From Sphingomonas sp. (GTDB lineage Bacteria; Pseudomonadota; Alphaproteobacteria; Sphingomonadales; Sphingomonadaceae): a stretch of 49,612 nucleotides of DNA. Position 1 is the stretch's first letter; every line of letters starts with the position of its first letter. The notes beneath the pieces are model-generated. The model saw only the letters and a list, made by a program, of their open reading frames with translations, searched no databases and was not told the origin of the DNA. Both the position numbers and the translations under genes were made by a program. Below are positions 35,502-43,164 of this stretch, one piece after another. The stretch lies in assembly GCF_026460985.1 (NCBI RefSeq), contig NZ_JAPKNM010000100.1, forward strand, positions 1 to 49,612, in the 5' to 3' direction.

Positions 35502-36254
35502 TCATTGATCTTGCGGAAATTCGTCCTTGGTAGCTTCTAGTTGGGCATCATTTGTTTCGATCCACTTTTCCAAAGCCTCGAAAAGTGGGATCCACACTTC
35601 GTTATACTCGTGGTGAAAAGTCATCATGCACATGTCGATTGCCGCGAGATTCCGGTCTGAATAAAGCTCCATCCATCGGTTCGAAAAAGTCGTCTCGTAC
35701 TCGTCGTAGTTCACCTTTGAATAGCCCATGCAAAGGCCAGCATAGCTCGGGTGAGCACTCTCAGAAAGATCTGCGTACACTTCCATCATGCCGGGATATC
35801 GCTTGTCGCACTTCTCTAGTACGGTGAGAATGTTTATGGATCTTGGGCCCTCCCGATCGCCGTTTCGCGAGCCAAGGAGCAATTTCGTCGTTTTGTCGCC
35901 GAAGAGATGGAAGTTCAACCTGCCGTCTAGGACCTGCTGCATGAGTTGGTTCAGGTAGACAAGCGTGGCCAGCGTCTCGAACGCGCTGCGAATCAGGATA
36001 CGCGTGCCAAGTCCATACCCTTGTTCATGCAACGCAAAGGACTGAGCCAGCAGATCTTGCGCCCGCCAACAGACCGCCTCACGAAGCATCATGCTCCTGA
36101 ATGTGGCTTTCCATTTATGGGCGACCGGATTGCGTGCCAGTAGGCCGCCAACCGGAATGCTCGAAAAGAGCGATTCCTTCCAGATGGCCAAGTTTTGTTC
36201 GACGATATCTGCGTCCATGGGCGCCTGACTATCACGAGCGGGTCGCGTGGTCAT
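35502..36254 (-). CDS. Accessory protein of unknown function, lower-G+C gene
   Basis: A 250-aa soluble, helix-rich protein. Notable stretches are LGTRILIRSAFETLATLVYL, SINILTVLEKCDKRYPG, LSESAHPSYAGLCMGYS and MMTFHHEYNEVWIPLF. The RSAFET-LVYL and S-x-HPSY pattern recalls the DUF5677 type of proteins, but I am not sure. Base and codon use differ clearly from neighbours (more A+T, many AAA/TTT-type codons), which points to horizontal gain. I chose the ATG at 36254; ATG 36218 and 36317 are alternatives. It is divergent from ccdAB and convergent with the helicase gene. Confidence 0.7.
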   Translation of the reverse strand: MTTRPARDSQAPMDADIVEQNLAIWKESLFSSIPVGGLLARNPVAHKWKATFRSMMLREAVCWRAQDLLAQSFALHEQGYGLGTRILIRSAFETLATLVYLNQLMQQVLDGRLNFHLFGDKTTKLLLGSRNGDREGPRSINILTVLEKCDKRYPGMMEVYADLSESAHPSYAGLCMGYSKVNYDEYETTFSNRWMELYSDRNLAAIDMCMMTFHHEYNEVWIPLFEALEKWIETNDAQLEATKDEFPQDQ

Positions 36255-36414
36255 GGGTGTGGCTCCATCAGGCCGCGCTCCTCGAGCGTACCGAAGCCGC
36301 GAGAACATTGAGATCACTCCCTACATCCACATCGACGAGCGGCATTAAGCCGATCGGCCGATGCGTCGTTTCTCCATTCCGCCCAGTCTTGCAATTCGAT
36401 AAGGAAGGCGTGCT

Positions 36415-36660
36415 ATGAATGCGATCATTCCGCAGCGCCGAAACCGCGAGCCCATCGAGTTGGCGCTCGACCGCGCACTCGTCGATGAAGCAGAGCGCCT
36501 CGGCATCGACCTCTCACAAGCCTGCGAGCAAGGCCTTAGCCAAGCCATCGCGCGCGAAGCCACGCCGCGTTGGCAAACCGATAATGCAGAAGCCCTCGCG
36601 GCCTCTAACACACATGTCGAGCGGCACGGCTTGCCGCTCGCTGGCGCACGGCTCTTCTAG
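36415..36660 (+). CDS. ccdA: CcdA-type antitoxin
   Basis: An 81-aa antitoxin. The N-terminal half is a ribbon-helix-helix DNA-binding domain (EPIELALDRALVDEAERLGI, residues about 11-30). The disordered C-terminal half, NAEALAASNTHVERHGLPL, matches the toxin-binding tail of chromosomal CcdA proteins (ASNxxVExHGLPLA). It neutralises CcdB and represses its own operon with it. AAGGAAGG precedes the ATG at 36415. The toxin gene begins 5 bp after its stop. Confidence 0.92.
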   Translation: MNAIIPQRRNREPIELALDRALVDEAERLGIDLSQACEQGLSQAIAREATPRWQTDNAEALAASNTHVERHGLPLAGARLF

Positions 36661-36665
36661 GCCTG

Positions 36666-36965
36666 GTGGCGCAGTTCGACGTCCATGCCCGCCGCGGTGC
36701 TCCAGGCCTGTTGCTCGACTGCCAGGCCGACCTGTTATCCACTCTCAACACCCGTTTCGTTGTTCCGCTGCTTCCGCGCATAATGGCGCCCAAGCCCGCA
36801 GATCGGCTCAACCCGGTGTTCACCGTGGCAGGTGAGGAAGTCGTGATGCTCACCCAGTTCGCTGCCGCGGTCCGCACGAACGAGCTCGGTGAACGCATCA
36901 CTTCGCTGGCAGATGAACGCTATGCGATCACCAATGCGTTGGACTTGCTGATCAGCGGCATCTGA
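36666..36965 (+). CDS. ccdB: CcdB-type gyrase-poison toxin
   Basis: A 99-aa toxin of the CcdB family (MAQFDVHARRGAPGLLLDCQ, FVVPLLPRIMAP, NPVFTVAGEEVVMLTQFAA). By family knowledge it traps DNA gyrase on cut DNA; whether this copy is active is unknown. It starts with GTG at 36666 behind a weak Shine-Dalgarno, so the toxin is probably made at a lower rate than CcdA. The last three residues are SGI in place of the WGI that is needed in the F-plasmid toxin. Other chromosomal relatives also lack that Trp, so activity is not excluded. Confidence 0.92.
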   Translation: MAQFDVHARRGAPGLLLDCQADLLSTLNTRFVVPLLPRIMAPKPADRLNPVFTVAGEEVVMLTQFAAAVRTNELGERITSLADERYAITNALDLLISGI

Positions 36966-37021
36966 ATGGCAACATCCGTGCACCCGAGCGCGTTCTGAGA
37001 TCGAACCGGCCGGAGCCTGCC

Positions 37022-37411
37022 ATGCTCACCATCACCCCCCTCTCCCCCCGCGCCGTCGAAATCGTCGCCGAGGGCCGTTTCACCGCCGCCGACGTCGCCC
37101 CAGCCCTCACCCGCCTCGCCGCGATCCTCGACGACATGCCGCAGCTCGACATCCTCGCCGATGTCCGCGGCTCGCCCTCGATCGCGCTCTCGGCGATTAC
37201 CGAGGAGCTCAAGCATCTCCCCCTCGTCTTCCGCATGATCCGCCAGATCGAGCGCGTCGCGATCGTCGCCGACGCGCACTGGGTGCGGGTCGCCTCCAGG
37301 ATCGAGGGCGCGGTGATCCCCGGCGTGCACTATGAGGTCTATGAGCGCCACGAAGCCGCGCACGCCCGCGAATGGGTGCTGCGCCACACCGACGAGCCCC
37401 GCGCCGGCTGA
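37022..37411 (+). CDS. SpoIIAA-like (STAS-type) protein
   Basis: A 129-aa protein of the SpoIIAA-like group (STAS-like fold without sporulation). Signatures are EGRFTAADVAPALTRLAAIL, LDILADVRGSPSIAL, IERVAIVADAHWVRVASRIE and a C-terminal YERHEAAHAREWV. Members are common in non-sporing bacteria and may bind lipid or act as regulators; none is well understood. It follows the ccdAB patch, but its base use is native-like. No partner kinase or sigma regulator is nearby. Confidence 0.82.
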   Translation: MLTITPLSPRAVEIVAEGRFTAADVAPALTRLAAILDDMPQLDILADVRGSPSIALSAITEELKHLPLVFRMIRQIERVAIVADAHWVRVASRIEGAVIPGVHYEVYERHEAAHAREWVLRHTDEPRAG

Positions 37412-37488
37412 ACCGCGCCCGCGCCGTTCAGCCGCTGGCAAGCCCGGCGCGCCATGCTAATAGCCGGCAAATCTCGGGGGAGCACAAT

Positions 37489-37953
37489 ATGATCCGCGCC
37501 ACGCCTCTCATCCTTGCCGCGCTTTCTGCGGCGGCGCCCGCCGTCGCGCAGACCCAGCCGGTTCAGGCGCTACCCACCGTCGAGAGCCTCCAGCGCGATT
37601 TCGACGCGTTCTTCGCCCAGCCGCACGACGGGATCACCGTCACCCACGCGCGCGACGACATGAAGAAGACCTCGCTGCTCGTCCGTACCGTCGGCGCCAG
37701 CAAGACCGTCCGCCGCTGCGAAACCGAATTCGCGACGCCCACCGAAAAGATCAACGCCAACGCCAGATCGGAACGCAGCTGGCGCGTCGCCTGGGGAAGC
37801 ATCGCCGAGGTCCGCCGCGAGGACGCGTTCAGGCTCGAGCTCGTGTCGAAGAAGCCCGACGGCGTCCGCACGATCCTCGAATTCCCGGACGCTCGGCTCG
37901 CGGAAGACTTTGCGCAGGCCATGGATTTCCTGCGCCTGAATTGCTCCGGCTGA
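37489..37953 (+). CDS. Secreted protein of unknown function
   Basis: A 154-aa protein with a cleavable signal peptide (MIRATPLILAALSAAAPAVAQ, cut after AVA). The mature part begins with a helix (VESLQRDFDAFFAQPHDG). It has a central stretch with one cysteine (CETEFATPTEKINANARSER) and a likely beta-rich end (AWGSIAEVRREDAFRLELVS) finishing in NCSG. The two cysteines may form a disulphide in the periplasm. I do not recognise the family. GGGGGAG precedes the ATG at 37489. It is convergent with the dehydrogenase gene. Confidence 0.7.
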   Translation: MIRATPLILAALSAAAPAVAQTQPVQALPTVESLQRDFDAFFAQPHDGITVTHARDDMKKTSLLVRTVGASKTVRRCETEFATPTEKINANARSERSWRVAWGSIAEVRREDAFRLELVSKKPDGVRTILEFPDARLAEDFAQAMDFLRLNCSG

Positions 37954-37995
37954 TCGAGAGCGCGCTCGTCGTCTCCACTTGCCGCCGCGCAAGAC

Positions 37996-38916
37996 TCATC
38001 CCAGGCCCCGCCCCGCCTCGCGCAACACTTCGGCCGAAGCCCGCAGCCCCGCCACTTCGCCTGCGTCCAGCTCGGGCACCAGCACGCGCTCGATCCCGCC
38101 CGCGCGGAGCACGCAGGGCAGGCTGAGATAGATGCCCTCAATCCCGAACTCGCCGGTGAGAAGGGTCGATACCGGCAGCACGGCATGCTCGTCGCGGACC
38201 AGTGCCTCGCAGATCCGCACGATCGCCGTCGCCACGCCGAACGAGGTATATCCCTTGCCCGAGACGATCCGATACGCGGCCTCGCGCACGTCGCGCGTCA
38301 CTGCCTCGCGGTCGATCGCGGCCTGCGCATAGTCCTCGAGCCGCATGCCGCCGATCCGCACTCCCGAAAAGGCCACCATCTCGCTGTCGCCATGCTCGCC
38401 CAGCACCTGCGCGTGGATCGCCCCCGGCGCCACTGCGAGCCGGGCCGCCAGTGCCTGTCGCAGCCGGCTCGAATCGAGCAACGTCCCGGTGCCGATCACC
38501 CGTGCGCTCGGCAATCCCGAGCGGCGCAGCGCGACATGCGCCATCAGATCGACCGGGTTCGACGCCACGACGATGATCCCGCCGAACCCCGCCGCCATCA
38601 GCGCGTCGACGCAGCTCCCCACGATCGCGGCGCTCCGCCCGGTGACCGAGAGCCGCGTCTCGTCGCCATGCGTCGCCGCGCCGGCGGTGATCACCGCGAT
38701 GCCCGCGCGCGCGGCATCGGCATAGTCCCCCGCCCAGATCCGTGCGGGCCGCGCCAGCGCATTGGCGTCCTCCAGGTCGGCCGCCTCGGCGCGCGTCCGC
38801 TCCTCGTCGCGATCGATCAGCACGATCTCGCGGAACAGTGCGCGCAGCATCAGCGCATAAGCGGCGGTGGCGCCGACATGGCCTGCCCCGATGACGGCGA
38901 TGCGATGCGGATCCAT
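37996..38916 (-). CDS. LDH/MDH-family 2-hydroxyacid dehydrogenase
   Basis: A 306-aa NAD-dependent dehydrogenase. The Rossmann motif is GAGHVG (residues 10-15) with Asp35 for NAD. Catalytic Arg88, Asp148, Arg151 and His175 are all present (GDETRL, LLDSSRLR, GEHGDSE). The specificity position, Gln in lactate and Arg in malate dehydrogenases, is Thr82 here. The substrate may therefore differ from lactate, perhaps a larger 2-oxoacid. It is closer to L-LDH in overall sequence. AGGGAGTT precedes the ATG. It is divergent from the glycine-zipper gene. Confidence 0.85.
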   Translation of the reverse strand: MDPHRIAVIGAGHVGATAAYALMLRALFREIVLIDRDEERTRAEAADLEDANALARPARIWAGDYADAARAGIAVITAGAATHGDETRLSVTGRSAAIVGSCVDALMAAGFGGIIVVASNPVDLMAHVALRRSGLPSARVIGTGTLLDSSRLRQALAARLAVAPGAIHAQVLGEHGDSEMVAFSGVRIGGMRLEDYAQAAIDREAVTRDVREAAYRIVSGKGYTSFGVATAIVRICEALVRDEHAVLPVSTLLTGEFGIEGIYLSLPCVLRAGGIERVLVPELDAGEVAGLRASAEVLREAGRGLG

Positions 38917-39069
38917 GGCTGGAACTCCCTATGTACGCGAGCCGCCTTGTAGCACGGCGCCGCGTCGCCGCCGATCGCACGCCGAAGGGTCGTTCAGCCG
39001 CGCTTCACCGGCATTGCCGGAACGTTCTCGGGTACCGATCTTGAAGGTATCCAAGGAGGAGAGCATTTC

Positions 39070-39594
39070 ATGAAGACCATCACCGGCCTCGCGGCCCTCG
39101 CCATGGCGCTCGTCGCCGCGAGCCCTGCCGCGGCGCAGACCAGCACGCGCTACAGCAGCGGCTCCTATCAGGACGAGGAAGCGCGCTTCGACGCCGCCCA
39201 GCGCCGCTTCGACAACGAGTATGAGCAGTTCCAGGCGGCGGTCGAGCGCTATCGCCGCTATCGCGCGTCGCGCTCATCTTATGACGATCGGCCCGATCCC
39301 CGCTATGACGATGACGCCGATTACGATGCGTCGCGCTACTATCGCTCGGGCAATTATCAGGAGCGCGTGCTCCGCGACGACGAGCGCGTCTATCGCGGTG
39401 AGGACGGCCGCTATTATTGCAAGCGCAGCGACGGCACCACCGGCCTGATCGTCGGTGCCGCGGCAGGCGGGCTGTTCGGCAATGTCATCGCCGGCCGCCG
39501 CTCGAGCACCGTGGGTACCCTGCTCGGCGCGATCGCCGGTGGCGCCGCGGGTGCATCGATCGAGCGCAGCCAGCAGCAGGTCCGCTGCCGCTGA
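39070..39594 (+). CDS. Glycine-zipper envelope protein
   Basis: A 174-aa exported protein. A signal peptide (MKTITGLAALAMALVAASPA, cut near AAAQ) is followed by a long polar helix rich in Arg, Tyr, Asp and Gln (residues about 33-70) and an Asp/Tyr-rich segment. The C-terminal glycine-zipper 2TM domain is TGLIVGAAAGGLFGNVI and GTLLGAIAGGAAGASIE (residues 124-164). Cysteines at 117 and 173 may pair. It probably sits in the outer membrane or periplasm. An AAGGAGGAGAG Shine-Dalgarno is strong. Confidence 0.85.
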   Translation: MKTITGLAALAMALVAASPAAAQTSTRYSSGSYQDEEARFDAAQRRFDNEYEQFQAAVERYRRYRASRSSYDDRPDPRYDDDADYDASRYYRSGNYQERVLRDDERVYRGEDGRYYCKRSDGTTGLIVGAAAGGLFGNVIAGRRSSTVGTLLGAIAGGAAGASIERSQQQVRCR

Positions 39595-39605
39595 GACCGC
39601 GAAGG

Positions 39606-39638
39606 GAGCGTCGCCGGGTCAGGACCTGAGCGGCGCTC
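39606..39638. terminator. Candidate bidirectional terminator hairpin
   Basis: GAGCGTCGC (39606-39614) pairs with GCGGCGCTC (39630-39638) with one mismatch. It fits between the stop of the glycine-zipper gene (39594) and that of the convergent WYL-like gene (39639). No long T-run follows, so Rho-independent action is uncertain. Confidence 0.4.
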
Positions 39639-39986
39639 TCAGCCGGCGGGGGTTTCCACGGCGATCAGCGTTGCCGCCGCGAACCGCTCGTCCTTGGGAT
39701 CGAACACCGGGCTGGGCGTGAAGGTCCGTTCGAGCATGGCGAGCTCGCCGAGCCCGTCCAGCTTGAACAGCCCGACCTTCTCCTCGCGCGGCGGCTGGCC
39801 ATCGCGCTCGATGGTGACGGCGCCGATATAGGCATCGCCATGCCGCGCGAAGGCGACGTGCGGCGCGAGCACGACGCGCCCGCCATTATAGGTCGCGGTG
39901 ATGCAGCGGTTGCTGACGATCGCTTCGAACAACACCGGCAGGGCGGCGGAGGGCGCGGATGGGGTCTCGGGTTCGCTGGGAGCCAT
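39639..39986 (-). CDS. Stand-alone WYL-like domain protein
   Basis: A 115-aa protein with a layout like the WYL ligand-sensing domain alone: ALPVLFEAIVSNRCITATYN, then GGRVVLAPHVAFARHGDAYIGAV, then KVGLFKLDGLGELAMLERTF and FDPKDERFA. It lacks the helix-turn-helix usually joined to WYL domains, so it may sense a ligand or assist another protein. The start at 39986 (MAPSEPETPSAPS) is chosen over the longer 40082 reading, whose extra part is basic and not conserved-looking. It is convergent with the glycine-zipper gene. Confidence 0.62.
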   Translation of the reverse strand: MAPSEPETPSAPSAALPVLFEAIVSNRCITATYNGGRVVLAPHVAFARHGDAYIGAVTIERDGQPPREEKVGLFKLDGLGELAMLERTFTPSPVFDPKDERFAAATLIAVETPAG

Positions 39987-40160
39987 GCTGTCCAATATAT
40001 GACCTATGCCGCAACGCAGCAAGACCAAGCCAGGCCGCGGAGGCGGAAGGAGGCGCGGCGCCCACTTCCGTACCAACACCATTACGTCCTTCCCCGGAGC
40101 CGCGGATTTACGCGCGATCAGCTACATCCGGGGCAAAGGGGACCGAGGAGTAGCCCCCTG

Positions 40161-40670
40161 ATGTCCGTCGATCGTTTGCTTGCCCAACATTGCCGCATCC
40201 TCGCCAATGTGGACGCGGCCGAGCGTTTCGCCGCGGGGCCGCCGCCGCCGCACGGCGTCAGCATGGCCGACAAGCGCTGGGCCTTCACGCGCGACCTGCT
40301 GCTCCATTTCGCGCAGATGGAATCGACCGTCTACGGTCCGATGATGACTGACCGCCGCGCCCATGCCCAGGAGGCTGCGGCGCTGGCGAGCGTCGAGACC
40401 GCGCGGTTGACCGCCGAATTTCGCGAGCATGTCGCCCGCTGGCAGGGGCCGCATCCCGCGGATCAGTGGGAGGCCTATCGCCGCGCGCTTTCCCGGCTGC
40501 TGCTGCGGGTCCGCGCACGGATCGAGGCCGAGGCGATCGAGATCGTTCCGCTGCTCCCGGTGCAATCGAGCGGGGGGCGCAGTGGCCCGACTCGCGAAAG
40601 CTATGCCGCCGAGGCCTGGGAGATCCGCGGGGTCCTGTTCGACGGAGTGACGCTGCCGGCGCGCGCCTGA
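40161..40670 (+). CDS. Hemerythrin-like four-helix protein
   Basis: A 169-aa helical protein with partial HHE hemerythrin spacing: His10, His49-x4-Glu54 (LLLHFAQMESTVYGPMM) and His90 (EFREHVARW). The last expected His, before the C-terminal E-x-E segment, is Arg120 (RARIEAEAIEIVPLL). The iron site may thus be reduced or changed, and oxygen or NO binding is uncertain. GAGGAG lies upstream of the ATG at 40161. It precedes the MFS gene by 69 bp in the same direction, and co-transcription with it is possible. Confidence 0.65.
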   Translation: MSVDRLLAQHCRILANVDAAERFAAGPPPPHGVSMADKRWAFTRDLLLHFAQMESTVYGPMMTDRRAHAQEAAALASVETARLTAEFREHVARWQGPHPADQWEAYRRALSRLLLRVRARIEAEAIEIVPLLPVQSSGGRSGPTRESYAAEAWEIRGVLFDGVTLPARA

Positions 40671-40739
40671 GCGTCGACATTCTCCTCTCGCCGGCATTCG
40701 CCCGTTGCGATGCCGCCGCCGACGCGCCAAGAGCGCGGC

Positions 40740-42062
40740 ATGCCGATCCACCCTTTCGCCATCGCCAATTTCCGCGCTTACTGGGTGGCCCGCTTCGCGG
40801 CGACGCTCGGCCAGATGGCGATGGTGATCGTGATCGGCTGGCAGGTCTACGACATCGCCCGTGAGACCATGACGATCAAGGAGGCGGCGTTCCAGCTCGG
40901 GCTGATCGGCGTCGCCCAGTTCTTGCCGCTGCTCGCGCTCTCGCTCTTCGCCGGCTGGCTCGCCGACCGGATCGACCGCCGCTGGATCGCGCGCGCAGCA
41001 TTGGGGCTCGAGGCGTTGTGCGGGCTGGTCCTCGGTTGGCTGACCTGGACCGATACGATCACCCTCCCCGCCTTGTTCGGCATCGCGGCCCTGCTCGGCG
41101 TGGCGCGCGCCTTCGCCAGCCCCGCGCTCGGCGCGCTCGCACCCAACCTCGTGCCCAAGGAGAGCCTGCCCACCGCGATCGCGCTCAGCTCGACCTCGTG
41201 GCAGATCGGCACCGTGATCGGCCCGGCGATGGGCGGCTATCTCTATGCCGCGGGCCCCTCGGTGCCATACTTCGTCGCGGCGGGACTGTTCTCGCTCGCG
41301 CTCGTCATGATGCTGCTCATCTCCCCGGTGCCGCGCACAAGCGTCAAGTTCACCGGCAGCCCCTGGGCGCAGATGATCGACGGCCTCCATTATGTCCGCC
41401 GCAACCGCCTCGTGCTCGGGGCGATCTCGCTCGACCTGTTCGCCGTCCTGCTCGGCGGCGCCACCGCGATGCTCCCGGTCTATGCGCGCGACATCCTCCA
41501 GGTCGGCTCGGAGGGCCTCGGCCATCTCCGCGCCGCGCCCGCGCTCGGGGCGGTGATGATCGGCCTGTTCTTCTCGTGGCGCCCGCTCAAGACCGAGGTC
41601 GGCAAGAAGATGCTGGTCGCCGTGGCGGTCTTCGGCCTCGCCACCGTGGTGTTCGGCGCCGCCGCGCCGGTCCTGGTACGGCTGCTCGGCCCCTCGGCGA
41701 TCGGCCACGACTTCGCGCCCGCCGTTTTGCTCTCGCTCGCGGCGCTCTTCGTGCTCGGCGCGGCCGACATGGTCTCGGTCTATGTCCGCCAGTCGCTGAT
41801 CCAGCTCTACACGCCCGATCAGATGCGCGGCCGGGTCGGCGCGGTGTCGACTTTGTTCATCTCGGGCTCGAACGAGCTGGGCGAGGCCGAATCGGGCTTC
41901 CTCGCCGCGCTGATCGGCCCCCTGGCCGCGGTAATCGGCGGCGGGATCGGCGCGGTGCTTGTCACCCTGCTATGGGCCAAGCTATTCCCCGAGCTCAGGC
42001 GGGCTCGCACCTTCGATCCTCCGGCCAATCTCGAAGTGCCTCCCAAGGAGATGACGACATGA
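40740..42062 (+). CDS. MFS exporter, EntS/DHA3-like
   Basis: A 440-aa 12-helix transporter of the MFS_3 (EntS-like) group. Key parts are [48 protein letters not shown] and [20 protein letters not shown]. The C-half has [20 protein letters not shown]. Relatives export siderophores, drugs or other small molecules. I chose ATG 40740 ([15 protein letters not shown]); the in-frame ATG at 40710 has no clear ribosome site. The stop overlaps the cysK start (ATGA), so the two are coupled. Confidence 0.87.
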   Translation: MPIHPFAIANFRAYWVARFAATLGQMAMVIVIGWQVYDIARETMTIKEAAFQLGLIGVAQFLPLLALSLFAGWLADRIDRRWIARAALGLEALCGLVLGWLTWTDTITLPALFGIAALLGVARAFASPALGALAPNLVPKESLPTAIALSSTSWQIGTVIGPAMGGYLYAAGPSVPYFVAAGLFSLALVMMLLISPVPRTSVKFTGSPWAQMIDGLHYVRRNRLVLGAISLDLFAVLLGGATAMLPVYARDILQVGSEGLGHLRAAPALGAVMIGLFFSWRPLKTEVGKKMLVAVAVFGLATVVFGAAAPVLVRLLGPSAIGHDFAPAVLLSLAALFVLGAADMVSVYVRQSLIQLYTPDQMRGRVGAVSTLFISGSNELGEAESGFLAALIGPLAAVIGGGIGAVLVTLLWAKLFPELRRARTFDPPANLEVPPKEMTT

Positions 42063-42979
42063 AGGCGAACACGATCCTCGAGACGATCGGCAACACGCCG
42101 CACATCCGCGTGCAGAAGCTGTTCCCCGGCGCCGAGGTGTGGATCAAGTCCGAGCGCTCCAATCCGGGCGGCTCGATCAAGGACCGCATCGCGCTGGCGA
42201 TGGTCGAGGCGGCCGAGAAGTCGGGCGACCTCCAGCCCGGCGGCACGATCGTCGAACCGACCAGCGGCAATACCGGCGTCGGCCTCGCGATGGTCGCCGC
42301 GGTCAAGGGCTACAAGCTCATCCTCGTCATGCCCGAGAGCATGAGCCTCGAGCGCCGCCGGCTGATGCTGGCCTATGGCGCCACCTTCGATCTCACCCCG
42401 CGCGAGAAGGGCATGAAGGGCTCGATCGAGCGCGCGATGGAGATCGTCGAATCGACTCCGGGCGCCTGGATGCCGCAGCAGTTCGAAAACCCTGCGAATG
42501 TCGACGTCCATGTCCGTACCACTGCACAGGAAATCCTGAATGATTTCGCAGACAGCCCGCTCGACGTGATCATCACCGGCGTCGGCACCGGCGGCCACAT
42601 CACCGGGGTCGCCGAGACGCTCAAGAAGAGCTGGCCGAACCTCAAGGTCTTCGCGGTCGAGCCCGAGCTCTCGCCGGTCATCTCGGGCGGCACCCCGGGC
42701 CCGCACCCGATCCAGGGCATCGGCGCCGGCTTCATCCCGAAGAACTTCCACGGCGACGCGATCGACGGCGTGATCAAGGTCGATGCCGGCGCCGCCAAGG
42801 AGATGGCCCGCCGCGCCGCGCGCGAGGAAGGCACGCTCGTCGGCATCTCGTCGGGCGCCACGCTCGCCGCGATCCAGCAGAAGCTGCCCGACCTGCCCGA
42901 GGGTGCGCGCGTGCTCGGCTTCAACTACGATACCGGCGAGCGTTACCTGAGCGTGCCGGAGTTCCTGCCCGAGAGCTGA
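42059..42979 (+). CDS. cysK: Cysteine synthase (O-acetylserine sulfhydrylase)
   Basis: A 306-aa PLP enzyme that makes cysteine from O-acetylserine and sulphide. The PLP lysine is Lys41 in [11 protein letters not shown]. Other signatures are [34 protein letters not shown] and [10 protein letters not shown]. Length and motifs are normal. It overlaps the MFS exporter by four bases with AAGGAG as Shine-Dalgarno. The link to an exporter suggests a role in thiol balance, but the neighbour could equally be unrelated. Confidence 0.96.
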   Translation: MKANTILETIGNTPHIRVQKLFPGAEVWIKSERSNPGGSIKDRIALAMVEAAEKSGDLQPGGTIVEPTSGNTGVGLAMVAAVKGYKLILVMPESMSLERRRLMLAYGATFDLTPREKGMKGSIERAMEIVESTPGAWMPQQFENPANVDVHVRTTAQEILNDFADSPLDVIITGVGTGGHITGVAETLKKSWPNLKVFAVEPELSPVISGGTPGPHPIQGIGAGFIPKNFHGDAIDGVIKVDAGAAKEMARRAAREEGTLVGISSGATLAAIQQKLPDLPEGARVLGFNYDTGERYLSVPEFLPES

Positions 42980-43007
42980 TCGCTCCGGAAACGCTCGGCT
43001 GGACGGG

Positions 43008-43035
43008 CCATTGCGGCGTTTCGGCGGCGCAATGG
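43008..43035 (+). terminator. Hairpin after cysK, possible terminator
   Basis: CCATTGCG (43008-43015) and CGCAATGG (43028-43035) form a perfect 8-bp stem with a 12-base loop, 29 bases after the cysK stop. Only TTCC follows, so it is a weak intrinsic terminator at best. The rest of the 185-bp gap before the SleB gene holds nothing I recognise. Confidence 0.4.
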
Positions 43036-43164
43036 TTCCAAAATGGCGCCTTCTGCGTTATGGGCGGCGACCCCGCTTCCGGAGCCGTTTTTTGACCCTA
43101 CGCCCTCGCCTCATCTCCATGACCCGGCGCGCCCACGCGCGACGGGGCTGAGCGGCAGCGCGCG

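Noticed and set aside
35479..35515. CGTAAGATC / GATCTTGCG hairpin between the helicase gene and the accessory gene
   Set aside because: It has a 19-base loop, one mismatch and no T-run, and it overlaps both coding ends; too weak to call a terminator.
36301..36350. Possible gene remnant upstream of ccdA (reading EITPYIHIDERH then stop)
   Set aside because: The frame upstream of it has no coding-like composition and I could not match it to a family; it may be chance.
35484..37021. Integrated element with att sites around the ccdAB patch
   Set aside because: No integrase, transposase, tRNA target or flanking direct repeat could be found.
39010..39060. GGAAC motif suggesting an EcfG (general stress) promoter for the glycine-zipper gene
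   Set aside because: No CGTT/GTT -10 element occurs at the needed 16-18 base spacing.
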